64,000 nucleotides of DNA from Hymenobacter sp. J193 (GTDB lineage: Bacteria > Bacteroidota > Bacteroidia > Cytophagales > Hymenobacteraceae). The first letter of the stretch is position 1. Each line of letters begins with the position of its first letter. Positions 54,235-63,733 of the stretch are shown piece after piece. A model generated the notes under the pieces. It was not told the origin of the DNA. It did not search any database and saw nothing but the letters and a program-made list of their open reading frames with translations. Made by a program: the position numbers and the translations under genes. The stretch is from positions 434,001 to 498,000 of the forward strand of contig NZ_JAJONE010000001.1 in NCBI RefSeq assembly GCF_024700075.1, given 5' to 3'.

Positions 54235-56793
54235 CTACCGGCTCCGGAACCGCGCCAGGTAAGGCGCCGTTTTGCTCTCCTTCACCTTCGCCACCGTTTC
54301 CGGCGGCCCGGCGGCTACTACCTTGCCGCCCTCGTCGCCGGCGCCCGGGCCGATGTCCAGCACCCAGTCGGAGCCGGCTACCACGCGCATGTCGTGCTCC
54401 ACCACGATGACGGTGTTGCCGGCTTCCACGAGGCCGTCGAGCTGGACGAGCAGCTTTTCCACGTCGGATGGGTGCAGGCCGGTGGTGGGCTCGTCGAGCA
54501 CGTAAAGGGAATTGCCACGCTGGGCCCGCTGCAGCTCGGTCGCCAGCTTGATGCGCTGGGCCTCACCCCCACTCAGCTCGGTGGCCGGCTGCCCCAGCCG
54601 CAGGTAGCCCAGGCCCACTTCGCGCAATACCGTAAGGGCCCGGAGCACGGTTGGCTCCTCGTCGAAGAAGTCGGCGGCGGCATCCACGGTGAGGCCCAGC
54701 ACTTCGGCAATGTTTTTGTCGCGGTAGGTAATTTCGAGGGTTTTGGCGTTGTAGCGGGCCCCGTGGCACACCGGGCAGGGCGCGTATACGCTGGGCAGAA
54801 ACAGCAACTCCACCATCACAAACCCTTCGCCCTGACAGTTTTCGCACCGGCCCTTGGCGACGTTAAAGGAAAATCGTCCGGCATCGTAGCGGCGCTTCTT
54901 GGCCGCCGGAGTAGCGGCGAAAAGCTTGCGCACGTGGTCGAACAACCCGGTGTAGGTGGCCATGTTGGATCGGGGTGTGCGGCCGATGGGCTTCTGGTCG
55001 ACCCGTACCAGCCGCTTGATCTGCTCCATGCCGGCCACAATCCTTCCTTCGGTCGGAGAATTAGTAATTGACAATGAAGAATTAAGAATTGCATCTTCTG
55101 CTTCTTCCGCGTCAATTCTTAATTCTTCATTACTAATTCCTAATTCAGCCGCTACCAGTTCCACCAGCACTTGGCTGACCAGGCTTGACTTGCCCGAGCC
55201 CGACACGCCCGTAACGGTGGTGAACACGCCCAGCGGAAATTCCACGTCGAGGCCCGTGAGGTTGTTGCGCGTCACGCCCTGCAAACGCAGCCAGCCCCGC
55301 GGCTCCCGCGGCTGGCGAGGTGTCAGCTTCTTCTCAGCAGTAAACAGATAGCGTCGGGTCTGGGACGCATCCACTGCAGCCAGGCCCGCCGGCGGGCCGC
55401 TGTACAGGACTTCCCCACCCTGCTCCCCGGCGGCCGGACCCACGTCCACCAGCCAGTCGGCCTGGCGGATGACGTCGAGGTTGTGCTCTACCACAAACAG
55501 CGAGTTGCCAGCTTTTTTCAAACTGGCCAGGGCCTGCAGCAGGGCTTCGGTGTCGGACGGATGCAGGCCGGCGCTGGGCTCGTCGAGCACGTACACCACG
55601 CCGAACAGATTGGAATACAGCTGTGTGGACAGCCGCAGGCGCTGCAGCTCGCCCGGCGACAAGGTAGGCGTGCTGCGCTCCAGGGCGAGGTAGCCCAAAC
55701 CCAGGTCGAGCAGCACGCCGAGGCGGGCCACCAGGTCTTCGGCAATGCGCCGGGCCACAATGGTTTGCTCAGGATGAGCGGAATCCTGCTTTTTGCGGCC
55801 GGCCGCGGTGCCGTCGGCAAACGGGCGCAGCAGCTCCGCGACGCGCTTGAGCGGCAGGCGCGACAGGTCGGCAATGTCGAGGCCGGCGAAGGTGACGGCC
55901 AGGGACTCGGGGCGCAGCCGCTTGCCGTGGCAGAGCGGGCACTCGGTGCTGAGCATGTACTGCAGGGCCCGCTTCTTCATCAGCGGACTTTGCGTGGTGG
56001 CGAAGGTGTGCAGCACGTGGCGCTTCACGCCGGTGAACGTGCCCATGTAGTTGGGCGGCTCCTTGCGCCGGAGGGCCCGCTGGGTTTCCTGGGGCGAGTA
56101 GCCCGGGTACACCGGCACCACCGGCTGCTCGTCGGTAAACAGAATCCAGTCCCGGTCCTTTTGCGGCAAAGCCTGCCAGGGCGTATCCACGTCGAAGCCC
56201 AGGGTCACGAGGATGTCGCGCTGGTTTTGCCCGCCCCAGGCCTGGGGCCAGGCGGCAATGGCCCGCTCCCGGATGGTGAGCGTGGGGTCGGGCACCATGG
56301 TCTGCTCCGTGACTTCGTAGGTGCGGCCCAGGCCGTGGCAGTTGGGGCAGGCGCCCTCGGGGGTGTTGGGCGAAAAGCCTTCGGCGTACACGATGCCTTG
56401 CCCAGCCGGGTAGTCGCCGGCCCGGGAATACAGCATCCGCACCAGGTTGGACAGCGTGGTTACGGAGCCCACCGACGAGCGGGCAGTGGGCGTGCCACGC
56501 TGCTGCTGCAGGGCCACGGCCGGGGGCAGGCCGTCGATGGCGTCGACTTCGGGTACGGCCATCTGGTGAAACAGCCGCCGCGCGTAGGGCGACACCGACT
56601 CGAGGTAGCGGCGCTGGGCCTCGGCGTAGAGCGTGCCGAACGCCAGGCTCGACTTGCCCGAGCCCGACACGCCGGTAAACACCACCAGGGCATCACGGGG
56701 AATGTCAACGTCGATGTTCTTGAGGTTGTGCTCCCGGGCGCCGCGCACGCGCACGAAACCGGAAAGGTTGGAAGAAGCAGAGGAAGGCGTCAT
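54235..56793 (-). CDS. UvrA paralogue (class II UvrA-like ABC ATPase)
   Basis: An 852-residue UvrA-like protein with two ABC modules: [20 protein letters not shown], zinc-finger pairs CPNCHGLG and CPLCHGKRL, signature [14 protein letters not shown], Walker [12 protein letters not shown]; then [27 protein letters not shown] and [26 protein letters not shown] and [17 protein letters not shown]. It is about 90 residues shorter than housekeeping UvrA, so probably a class II paralogue of the kind tied to antibiotic or damage tolerance. An AT-rich, self-complementary insert (about 55060-55145) adds [20 protein letters not shown] in frame after Walker A2. Confidence 0.9.
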   Translation of the reverse strand: MTPSSASSNLSGFVRVRGAREHNLKNIDVDIPRDALVVFTGVSGSGKSSLAFGTLYAEAQRRYLESVSPYARRLFHQMAVPEVDAIDGLPPAVALQQQRGTPTARSSVGSVTTLSNLVRMLYSRAGDYPAGQGIVYAEGFSPNTPEGACPNCHGLGRTYEVTEQTMVPDPTLTIRERAIAAWPQAWGGQNQRDILVTLGFDVDTPWQALPQKDRDWILFTDEQPVVPVYPGYSPQETQRALRRKEPPNYMGTFTGVKRHVLHTFATTQSPLMKKRALQYMLSTECPLCHGKRLRPESLAVTFAGLDIADLSRLPLKRVAELLRPFADGTAAGRKKQDSAHPEQTIVARRIAEDLVARLGVLLDLGLGYLALERSTPTLSPGELQRLRLSTQLYSNLFGVVYVLDEPSAGLHPSDTEALLQALASLKKAGNSLFVVEHNLDVIRQADWLVDVGPAAGEQGGEVLYSGPPAGLAAVDASQTRRYLFTAEKKLTPRQPREPRGWLRLQGVTRNNLTGLDVEFPLGVFTTVTGVSGSGKSSLVSQVLVELVAAELGISNEELRIDAEEAEDAILNSSLSITNSPTEGRIVAGMEQIKRLVRVDQKPIGRTPRSNMATYTGLFDHVRKLFAATPAAKKRRYDAGRFSFNVAKGRCENCQGEGFVMVELLFLPSVYAPCPVCHGARYNAKTLEITYRDKNIAEVLGLTVDAAADFFDEEPTVLRALTVLREVGLGYLRLGQPATELSGGEAQRIKLATELQRAQRGNSLYVLDEPTTGLHPSDVEKLLVQLDGLVEAGNTVIVVEHDMRVVAGSDWVLDIGPGAGDEGGKVVAAGPPETVAKVKESKTAPYLARFRSR
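55060..55145. repeat. In-frame AT-rich palindrome inside the UvrA paralogue
   Basis: AATTAGTAATTGACAATGAA faces the inverse TTCATTACTAATTCCTAATT with GAATTAAGAATTG/CAATTCTTAATTC inside. The sequence is alien to the GC-rich gene around it but keeps the frame open. Confidence 0.75.
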
Positions 56794-56911
56794 GGGGCGA
56801 AATACGGCAACTGGCTGGTTTTGGCCGCTTTTTGGCCGCTACCAAAGCAAGCCGTTGTAACTAAATGAGGTACGGGCAGTAGCCTGGCTCCGGCCGCAGG
56901 CAGCTTGCGGG

Positions 56912-57037
56912 TTACTTATAGAACAGCTCGTATATCACCCAGACCGCGGCAATCAGCGCCATGGTGTACCAGCCCCACTTGGTGTAGCGGTCATTGTAAT
57001 CGGGGCGCGGGCGGCGGTTCATACCGGGCATTCGCAT
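56912..57037 (-). CDS. Small single-pass membrane protein (41 aa)
   Basis: Unlisted because of its size. From ATG 57037: MRMPGMNRRPRPDYNDRY, a basic and polar head, then a hydrophobic helix YTMALIAAVWVIYELFY and a terminal Lys. Codon use matches the neighbours and the stop is at 56912. It probably sits in the inner membrane with the head in the cytoplasm. Function unknown; it lies between the UvrA paralogue and a divergent hypothetical gene. Confidence 0.6.
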   Translation of the reverse strand: MRMPGMNRRPRPDYNDRYTKWGWYTMALIAAVWVIYELFYK

Positions 57038-57236
57038 GGGAAAACAGCGGATAAGTGGAAGTGAAAATGCAGAACAGAGCGTTACCTGGTTTTACGTAGC
57101 AGACAGGACGAAACGTTTCCCGGGCCCGGCTTGCTGTCACACAGATATGTGTGCTCTATATAGTACAATAACCATAACCAACCCGTATCTTCCTGACTGG
57201 CACCGCTCCCCTACCCCTGGCGCTGCTCTTTCCACG

Positions 57237-57629
57237 ATGCAGTATTTTCATGAAACTTCTTCGCTATCTATTGCCTTCGACGAAGACAACCAGTGGCTTT
57301 ACGTAGAATGGAAAGGCCACCACGATGCAGTGTCTTCCAAAAAGGGCGGCGAGCTAGTGCTGCAGCATCTGCAAAGCTGTGCGTGTACCAAAATGCTCAA
57401 CGACAACAGCCAGGTAACGAGCGAGTGGGACAGAGGAGCGCGCTGGGTGGGCAGCCACTACTATGCCACCCTGGCCGACCAGGGGGTGCGCTTCGTGGCC
57501 TGGATCTGCCCGCCACACTGGCCTGCCCGCAAGTCCATGGAAACGGCTATGCTCTTCGTCACGCGGCCCATGGTGGTATTGTTCGATGACCTGGCCTCGG
57601 GCTACGCGTGGCTGGCCCGCCAAAGCTGA
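57237..57629 (+). CDS. Hypothetical protein, STAS/SpoIIAA-like fold suspected
   Basis: A 130-residue protein starting at ATG 57237 (MQYFHETSSLSIAFDEDNQW). It alternates beta strands and helices (WLYVEWKGHHDAV, KGGELVLQHLQSC, TKMLNDNSQVTSEWDRGARW, GVRFVAWICPP). Many Bacteroidota have such short genes, whose pattern WxG..., KMLNDN..., W suggests a SpoIIAA-like single domain. No catalytic residues. Convergent with the LRR kinase, leaving 4 bases between stops. Confidence 0.65.
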   Translation: MQYFHETSSLSIAFDEDNQWLYVEWKGHHDAVSSKKGGELVLQHLQSCACTKMLNDNSQVTSEWDRGARWVGSHYYATLADQGVRFVAWICPPHWPARKSMETAMLFVTRPMVVLFDDLASGYAWLARQS

Positions 57630-57633
57630 CGCA

Positions 57634-58959
57634 CTACCCTTGCAGGCCGGTTATCAGTTGTACTATTTCGATAAACAAGGGCCGCGCTGCTACCATTGGC
57701 TGGGCGCAAAGGCGCTGCAAGGCCCATAGGCTTTCCGCCGTAGCGGCGTCGGCAGGCTCACTTTGGCAACGCGTCAGCAGCTCTTCCAGCAGGCAGCCAA
57801 AGGCCCGTACCTCCAGCTGCTGCAACGCCTCAGCCCGGGCATTATCCTGTTTATCGAAAAAGCTGGCTGCCCCAAAGTCGCTCAGCAGTGCCTTGCCGGC
57901 TGCATTCACCAGCGTGTTGTGAGCGTACAGGTCGCCGTGCAGCAGGCCCTGAGCGTGCAGGTGTCGCGCCGCCGAAGCTACATCGTGCGCTATGCGCAGC
58001 ACCTGCTCCAGGCTGAATAAACTTCCGGGAGCATATACGTCGCGGGTACAGGTGGAAAAGCTGGGCGGGCCGGCCAGCACGCGGTAAGCTGGGTCCAGCA
58101 GCTCCAGCACCAGCCCTTCAGCGGCGGCCGGGTGGCGGCTGAGCTTGCCCAGCACCGGAATCAGGCCGGGGTGGCGCCCGGCACTGATGCAGGCTACCAT
58201 TTCGCTATGCGGCAGCCCGTCACTGGTCACGGCGCCCTTGAACAGCTTCACGGCAACCGGTTCGTGGGCTGCAGGATCCTGCCACTCCGCCCGGTAAATC
58301 ACCCCCGAAGCGCCCTCACCCAGCTGTTGCTGGATAGCCAGTTTCTCCCAACTGATTTCTGGTATGGGATGCGCGGCCAGCGCGGCGGCTTCGATGTACT
58401 CACTGAGTGGGTTGCCGGCAAACGCCAGCCAGCTCAGGCGAGGCAAGCTGAGCAGCCACGTCGGCAGCTCCCCAAGGTGGTTGGCCGAGATGCGCAGCAG
58501 CTCCAAGGCGATGCAGGCCGCCATTTCGGGCGGCAGATGGGTAAGCTGGTTGCCGGCCAGCATCAGCTTCTGGAGCTCGTGGCACCGGCCGATTTCGGGC
58601 GGTAGCGCGGTGAGTTGGTTGTCGGTCAGGATAAGCCAGCGCAACCTGGGTGGCAACGCGGTGGCCGGCAGCGTACGGATCTGGTTGGCTTTGAACCCCA
58701 CCATCTGCAGCTCTGAACACTTCCCTAGTGCCTCGGGCACCTCGGTAAACTGGTTGTCGGAGCAGAAAAGGATACGCAGCCGGCGCAGGCGGCTCAAGTC
58801 GGCGGGCAGCTCCGCCAGCGCGTTGCCGGAGAGGTTGAGGATTTCCAGCGTATCGGCCAGCTCGAATATTTCGCGGGGAAACTCCATGAGGCTTTCCGAT
58901 AGATCAAGGCGGGTAGCGCCGACCAAGTCGCCGCGGCGCAATTGCTCCAACGTGTGCAT
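57634..58959 (-). CDS. Leucine-rich-repeat serine/threonine protein kinase
   Basis: A 441-residue fusion. Residues 1-195 form seven or so LRRs with the pattern LxxLxLxxNxLxxLP (LEILNLSGNALAELPADL, LRWLILTDNQLTALPPEIG). Residues 205-441 are a eukaryotic-type kinase: GEGASGVIYRAEW (glycine loop), VAVKLFKG (Lys), LLHGDLYAHNTLVN (catalytic loop with Asp and Asn) and LSDFGAASFF (DFG). No membrane segment, so cytoplasmic. LRR-kinase fusions are uncommon in bacteria but recurrent in Hymenobacter-like genomes, from memory. Target unknown. Confidence 0.9.
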   Translation of the reverse strand: MHTLEQLRRGDLVGATRLDLSESLMEFPREIFELADTLEILNLSGNALAELPADLSRLRRLRILFCSDNQFTEVPEALGKCSELQMVGFKANQIRTLPATALPPRLRWLILTDNQLTALPPEIGRCHELQKLMLAGNQLTHLPPEMAACIALELLRISANHLGELPTWLLSLPRLSWLAFAGNPLSEYIEAAALAAHPIPEISWEKLAIQQQLGEGASGVIYRAEWQDPAAHEPVAVKLFKGAVTSDGLPHSEMVACISAGRHPGLIPVLGKLSRHPAAAEGLVLELLDPAYRVLAGPPSFSTCTRDVYAPGSLFSLEQVLRIAHDVASAARHLHAQGLLHGDLYAHNTLVNAAGKALLSDFGAASFFDKQDNARAEALQQLEVRAFGCLLEELLTRCQSEPADAATAESLWALQRLCAQPMVAARPLFIEIVQLITGLQG

Positions 58960-59019
58960 ACGGGCAAAGGTCGTGGTTTGCGGCCGTTGCCTTTGCGGTT
59001 ATCAGCCGTTAAGCAGAGC

Positions 59020-59100
59020 GAAACATCTCGCATGCTGACGTTGCATCAGTAATCAAATTACCATTGCACGTGAGATACTTCGCTGCGCTCTGCATGACCT
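59020..59100. repeat. Interspersed palindromic repeat
   Basis: AACATCTCGCATGCTGACGT on the left and GAGATACTTCGCTGCGCTCT on the right form a degraded palindrome of the CTCGCGTGCTGATGTTGCAA family found at 35.7 kb. Confidence 0.55.
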
Positions 59101-59186
59101 TACCACCTGCTCCAAAATATTTTCAAAATTATTTGCACGAATAAATTCTGGTTGTACATTTGCCCTGCGCTCCATGCCACGGAGCA

Positions 59187-59297
59187 CTTATCAAGAAAGG
59201 CGGAGGGACAGGCCCTGTGATGCCTTAGCAACCAGTAGAAATACCAGGTGCTAAATCCTGTTCTGAGTCGGCTTCGGTCGGCGCGGAAGAAGATAAG
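59187..59297 (+). promoter_or_regulatory. SAM-I (S-box) riboswitch
   Basis: Starts CTTATCAAGAAAGGCGGAGG, then GACAGGCCCTGTGATGCCTT and AGCAACCAG, the SAM-I core, and closes with AAGATAAG, which pairs with CTTATC. A T7 run follows at about 59353-59359, so control may be by termination. It precedes the PLP enzyme at 59440 and likely represses it when SAM is plentiful. Confidence 0.92.
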
Positions 59298-59439
59298 TTA
59301 AAAGATGCCTACCGTCTGCAGCGGTCTTGCTCTTCTGACTTGTCGGGAGGGCTTTTTTTATGCTCTTTCGGTAAGAAATCTTGCATAAGTGTCTGGGCAA
59401 CAAGGTGCGTTTTCGTCTAACCACAAAACGGCCAAACCC

Positions 59440-60642
59440 ATGCAATCTGCCACTCGCCTCCTCCAGTCCATTCCCGTAGATGAGCTCACCGGCGCCATCT
59501 CCGTTCCGATTTACCAGACCTCGACCTTCGTACAGGAGGCCCCCGGGGTAAACAAGGGCTACGACTACGCCCGCACCGGCAACCCTACCCGCCGCGCCCT
59601 CGAAAACATCCTGGCCACCCTCGAATACGGCCACTCCGGCTACGCCTTCGCCTCGGGTCTGGCCGCCATCGATGCGGTGGTGAAGCTGCTCTCGGCTGGC
59701 GACCAGATCGTGGCCATCGACGACCTGTACGGCGGGGCTTTCCGCCTGTTCGAGCACGTGTACCGCCGCTTCGGCATCGATATCGTGTACTGCGACACCA
59801 CTGATCCGGCCAAGGTAGCTGCCGCCATTACCGCAAAAACCAAGCTGGTGTGGCTGGAGTCGCCCTCCAACCCTACCCTGAAAGTGTCGGACATTGCCGC
59901 CATTGCCGACATAGCCCATGCCCACGGCGCCTGGCTGTGCGTGGACAACACCTTCGCCTCGCCCGTGCTCCAGCAGCCCATCAAGTTGGGGGCCGATATC
60001 GTGGTGCACAGCGCCACCAAGTACTTGGGCGGCCACTCCGACCTCATTGCCGGCGTCGTGGTAGCGGCCACCGAGGAGCTGGGGCTGCAGCTAAAATTCA
60101 TCCAGAACGCTTCGGGCGGTATCCTCGGGCCGTTCGATTCCTTCCTCGTGATTCGGGGGCTGGAAACGCTGCCTCTGCGCATTGAGCGGCACTGTAGCAC
60201 GGCCCTGAAAGTGGCCCAATTCCTCCAAACGCGCCCCGAAGTGCGCGCCGTGTACTACCCGGGCCTGGAAGAGCACCCCAACCACGCGGTAGCCAAAAAG
60301 CAGCAGCCCGGCGGTTTCGGCGGCATTATTGCCCTCGTGCTCGAAGAAGACACCCAGGAAGCCGCCACGCAGGTAGTCACCAGCACCAAGTACTTCCACC
60401 TGGCCGAAAGCCTGGGCGGCGCCAAGAGCCTGCTCTGCCACCCCGCCACCATGACGCACAAATCCACGCCCGTGGCCCAGCGCCAGGCCGCCGGTGTGGC
60501 CGACAGCCTGATTCGCCTGAGCGTGGGCCTGGAAGATGCCGAAGACCTGATTGCCGACCTGGCCCAGGCACTCGACCGCCTGAGCGAAGGCAAAGTAGCC
60601 CTGAAAGAAGCCGTACGCGAAGCCGAAGCCCAGCTGGCGTAG
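59440..60642 (+). CDS. PLP-dependent cystathionine gamma-synthase/lyase-family enzyme
   Basis: A 400-residue Cys/Met-metabolism enzyme. The start is ATG 59440 (MQSATRLLQSIPVDELTGA), which gives the usual N terminus PIYQTSTFVQEAPGVNKGYD. PLP marks: YARTGNPTRRALE, GYAFASGLAAIDAV, LVWLESPSNPTLKVSDI, CVDNTFASPVLQQP and the Schiff-base lysine in VHSATKYLGGHSDLIAG. The SAM-I riboswitch supports a role in methionine synthesis (cystathionine gamma-synthase or O-acetylhomoserine sulfhydrylase); motifs alone cannot decide. Homoserine dehydrogenase follows. Confidence 0.93.
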   Translation: MQSATRLLQSIPVDELTGAISVPIYQTSTFVQEAPGVNKGYDYARTGNPTRRALENILATLEYGHSGYAFASGLAAIDAVVKLLSAGDQIVAIDDLYGGAFRLFEHVYRRFGIDIVYCDTTDPAKVAAAITAKTKLVWLESPSNPTLKVSDIAAIADIAHAHGAWLCVDNTFASPVLQQPIKLGADIVVHSATKYLGGHSDLIAGVVVAATEELGLQLKFIQNASGGILGPFDSFLVIRGLETLPLRIERHCSTALKVAQFLQTRPEVRAVYYPGLEEHPNHAVAKKQQPGGFGGIIALVLEEDTQEAATQVVTSTKYFHLAESLGGAKSLLCHPATMTHKSTPVAQRQAAGVADSLIRLSVGLEDAEDLIADLAQALDRLSEGKVALKEAVREAEAQLA

Positions 60643-60660
60643 GGGCTGAAAAAGATAGTA

Positions 60661-60768
60661 AACCATCATGCTGAGCGCAGCCGAAGCATCTCTACCGCTT
60701 CGTTGCAATGTCAATTGGTTAGCCAGAGGTAGAGATGCTTCATCTGCGCTCAGCATGATGGTTAACAG
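60661..60768. repeat. Interspersed palindromic repeat between PLP gene and homoserine dehydrogenase
   Basis: ATCATGCTGAGCGCAGCCGA on the left is inverted as CTGCGCTCAGCATGAT on the right; GCATCTCTACC words lie inside. Confidence 0.75.
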
Positions 60769-60801
60769 TAGTGTGACGCCCTTTTGATTTGCACAAGTAC
60801 T

Positions 60802-62085
60802 ATGAATCGTAACGACATCCGCATCGGCTTATTCGGATTCGGCGTGGTGGGCCAAGGCCTGCACACTGTGCTGGAACGCACGCCCGGCCTGCGGGCCCGC
60901 ATCGGCCGCATCGGGGTGAAGGACCGCACCAAAGCCCGCAACCTGCCCGCCGAGCTATTCACCTTCGACCGCGACGAAGTGCTGGACGACCCCACGCTTA
61001 ACGTCATTGTGGAGCTGATTGACGACGCCGACGAGGCCTACCGCATCGTGATGGGGGCGCTGCGCCGGGGCAAAGCCGTGGTAACGGCCAACAAGAAAAT
61101 GCTGGCCGAGCACCTGCAGGAACTGATTGATTTGCAGCGCGAAACCAACACGCCCCTGCTCTACGAGGCCGCTGCCTGTGCATCCCTGCCCGTCATCCGC
61201 AACCTGGAGGAGTACTACGATACCGACCTGCTGGAAGCGGTGGAAGGCATCATCAACGGCTCCACCAACTATATCCTCACGGCCATGCACCGCGACGCGC
61301 TGACTTTCTCGGCGGCGCTGCGTAAGGCCCAGGAGCTGGGCTTCGCGGAAAGCAACCCCGCCCTCGACGTAGAAGGCCTCGACGCCCGCAACAAGCTGGT
61401 GCTGCTGCTGGCCCACGCGTTCGGGCTGGTAGCCCGGCCCGAGGACATTCTAGCCGTGGGCATAACCGGCATCAGTGAGCTGGCCAGCAGCTACGCCCGC
61501 GAAAAAGGCCTGGTGTTGAAGCTGGTAGCCGAAGCCCGCCGCCTGCCCAACGGGGGGGTAGCGGCGGCTGTGCTACCCACGCTGGTGCGCCCCGAGCACG
61601 AGCTGGCGCGCGTGCAGGACGAATACAACGGCCTCATTACCCAGAGCAACTTCGCCGACCGACAGTTTTTCCTGGGCAAAGGCGCCGGCGCTGTGCCGAC
61701 TGCCTCGGCCGTACTCAGCGACCTGTCGGCCCTTACCTACGGCTACCGCTACGAGTACAAGAAGCTGCACCAGCAAAGCGCCCTGTCCCTCACTCCCGCC
61801 GCCGCTGAAGCTGACATACTGGTAACCTTCGGGGCCGACCACGCCCCCGACCGCGCCGACTTCAGCACCGTTCACGAGTATTTTCACTCCCAGGAGTTAG
61901 GCTACTACCTCACCGGCACCATTGGACTGGAGCAACTGGCGCAGGCTGCGTGGCTGCGGCTACCCGGCATCAGCATCGTGCGGCTGCCCGCGCCGCTGCG
62001 GGCCGTGACAACAGCTCCTGCGCCGGAAACCAATACCATCGTGCAGGCCGCATGGGCAACCGATGAAGCGGTGAGCCCGCTGTAG
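60802..62085 (+). CDS. hom: Homoserine dehydrogenase
   Basis: A 427-residue enzyme converting aspartate semialdehyde to homoserine, the branch-point for methionine and threonine. Start ATG 60802 (MNRNDIRIGLFGFGVVGQGL), with the NAD(P) motif GFGVVGQGLH. VVTANKKMLAEH marks the dinucleotide domain; EAVEGIINGSTNYILTAMHR and FAESNPALDVEGLDARNKLV are the catalytic signature including the Glu/Asp/Lys cluster. It lacks the aspartokinase domain of ThrA. It follows the PLP enzyme by 159 bases and may share the riboswitch transcript. Confidence 0.93.
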   Translation: MNRNDIRIGLFGFGVVGQGLHTVLERTPGLRARIGRIGVKDRTKARNLPAELFTFDRDEVLDDPTLNVIVELIDDADEAYRIVMGALRRGKAVVTANKKMLAEHLQELIDLQRETNTPLLYEAAACASLPVIRNLEEYYDTDLLEAVEGIINGSTNYILTAMHRDALTFSAALRKAQELGFAESNPALDVEGLDARNKLVLLLAHAFGLVARPEDILAVGITGISELASSYAREKGLVLKLVAEARRLPNGGVAAAVLPTLVRPEHELARVQDEYNGLITQSNFADRQFFLGKGAGAVPTASAVLSDLSALTYGYRYEYKKLHQQSALSLTPAAAEADILVTFGADHAPDRADFSTVHEYFHSQELGYYLTGTIGLEQLAQAAWLRLPGISIVRLPAPLRAVTTAPAPETNTIVQAAWATDEAVSPL

Positions 62086-62107
62086 GAGCGGCAGTTACAT
62101 GCTACTC

Positions 62108-62213
62108 CCATCCGTCATTCCGAGCGCAGCCGAGGAATCTCGCTAGTGTAGTAATCATCTAGCACCACAACATCAGCACGCGAGATTCCTCGGCTGCGCT
62201 CGGAATGACTGTC
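62108..62213. repeat. Interspersed palindromic repeat
   Basis: GTCATTCCGAGCGCAGCCGA faces TCGGCTGCGCTCGGAATGAC. Sits between the convergent homoserine dehydrogenase and NCS1 genes. Confidence 0.8.
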
Positions 62214-62224
62214 TGTTTTTCTGC

Positions 62225-63733
62225 TCAAGCTACCTCTGCGGCAGCCAGTGGGGGCGATACGGACAGGCGGGTTTGGGGGCGCATCAGCAGCACGTAGAGG
62301 CCACCGGCCAGCAGAAAGCCTACAAACCAGGCGTAGTTGTACACGGCCGCCAGCCAGGGCCACACGCTCCCCGCTGGCACGGCACCCACAGCTTGCAAAA
62401 AGCCGGGAATGTTGGGTAGAATGCCGATGCCCAAAGCCAGCATGCCGGCGTAGTTGATGCCGTTTTGGTAGGTGTACCGGCCCTGGTACTGGTATAAGTC
62501 CGGTACGTGGAGTTGCTGATGGCGCAGCAGGTAGTAGTCGGCTATCATGATGCCGCCGATGGGACCCAGCAGCGCCGAGTAGCCTACCAGCCAGGTGAAG
62601 ATATAGCCGGAGGGGTCGGCTATGAGCTTCCAGGGGAAGATCAGCAAGCCGATGACGCCGGTGATGTAGCCGCCCGTGGTGAAGGATATTTTCTCGGGGG
62701 CGAAGTTGGCGAAGTCGTTGGCTGGACTAACGATGTTGGCGGCAATGTTGGTGGCCAGGGTGGAAAGCGCTACGGCCAGCATGGCCACGCTCACCAGCAC
62801 TTTGCTGTCGAACTTACCAGCCAGTACCACCGGGTCCCAGATGGTTTGTCCGTAAATCACGAACGTGGCCGACGTAACCACCACGCCCACAAAGGAAAAC
62901 AGCGTCATGGACGAAGGCAACCCCAGGGCCTGCCCCAGCACCTGAGCCCGCTGACTGATGGCGTAGCGGGTGAAATCGGGGATGTTGAGGGAAAGCGTGG
63001 CCCAGAAGCCTACCATACCCGTGAGCGAGGGAAAGAAAAACGCCCAGAACTCGGCCGAAGAAGCAAATTTGGCCGGCTGCGCCAGAATCGGCCCCAAGCC
63101 GTGGCCAGCCGAAATGGCCCACCACAGCAAAGCTGTTGCCGCCACCGGCAGGAAAAACGCCTTGAACACCAGCAGCTTCTTGATGCTGTCGACGCCCAAG
63201 TACACCACGTACATGTTCAGCACCCAGAACAGGAAAAAGGTTATGGCCGGTCCCGTTGCCAGGCCCCAGGAAGCTGGAAACACGGCCGGCAGCGTGGCCA
63301 GCCCCGGCACCCAGAGCACGGCCATCTGGTAGAGGGCGTAGCCGCCAATCCACGTCTGAATGCCAAACCAGCCGCAGGCAATAATTGCACGCAAGAGAGC
63401 GGGCACGTTGGCCCCACGCACCCCAAACGACGCGCGCGCAAAGACCGGGAACGGAATACCGTATTTAGCCCCGGCGTGCCCGTTGAGCAGCATGGGCACC
63501 AGCACCACCGTGTTGCCCAGGAAAATAGTCAGCAGTGCCTGCCACCAGTTCATGCCGCCTTCAATCAGCGAGCTGGCCAGCATATACGTGGGAATGCACA
63601 AGCTCATGCTGATCCACAGGGCGGCGTAGTTGGCGCTGGTCCAGGTGCGGGCCGCGGCGGGTACGGGGGCCAGATCAGGACTGGTGAGGCCGGCGCTGGG
63701 CTGGTCGTTTACCGGGGTAGAAAGTACTTGCAT
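62225..63733 (-). CDS. NCS1-family nucleobase/allantoin-type permease
   Basis: A 502-residue transporter with about 12 membrane helices. Start at ATG 63733 (MQVLSTPVNDQPSAGL). Family marks: RTWTSANYAALWISMSLCIP, GAKYGIPFPVFARASFGVRG, WFGIQTWIGGYALYQM, LNIPDFTRYAISQRAQ and NIVSPANDFANFAP, resembling the allantoin/uracil branch (PucI, FurD). Substrate unproven, but the partial gene on the left edge of its operon may be part of the same catabolic unit. Confidence 0.88.
   Translation of the reverse strand: MQVLSTPVNDQPSAGLTSPDLAPVPAAARTWTSANYAALWISMSLCIPTYMLASSLIEGGMNWWQALLTIFLGNTVVLVPMLLNGHAGAKYGIPFPVFARASFGVRGANVPALLRAIIACGWFGIQTWIGGYALYQMAVLWVPGLATLPAVFPASWGLATGPAITFFLFWVLNMYVVYLGVDSIKKLLVFKAFFLPVAATALLWWAISAGHGLGPILAQPAKFASSAEFWAFFFPSLTGMVGFWATLSLNIPDFTRYAISQRAQVLGQALGLPSSMTLFSFVGVVVTSATFVIYGQTIWDPVVLAGKFDSKVLVSVAMLAVALSTLATNIAANIVSPANDFANFAPEKISFTTGGYITGVIGLLIFPWKLIADPSGYIFTWLVGYSALLGPIGGIMIADYYLLRHQQLHVPDLYQYQGRYTYQNGINYAGMLALGIGILPNIPGFLQAVGAVPAGSVWPWLAAVYNYAWFVGFLLAGGLYVLLMRPQTRLSVSPPLAAAEVA

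Noticed and set aside
55483..56868. 461-residue plus-strand ORF opposite the UvrA paralogue
   Set aside because: No domain, and the opposite strand carries intact ABC and zinc-finger motifs.
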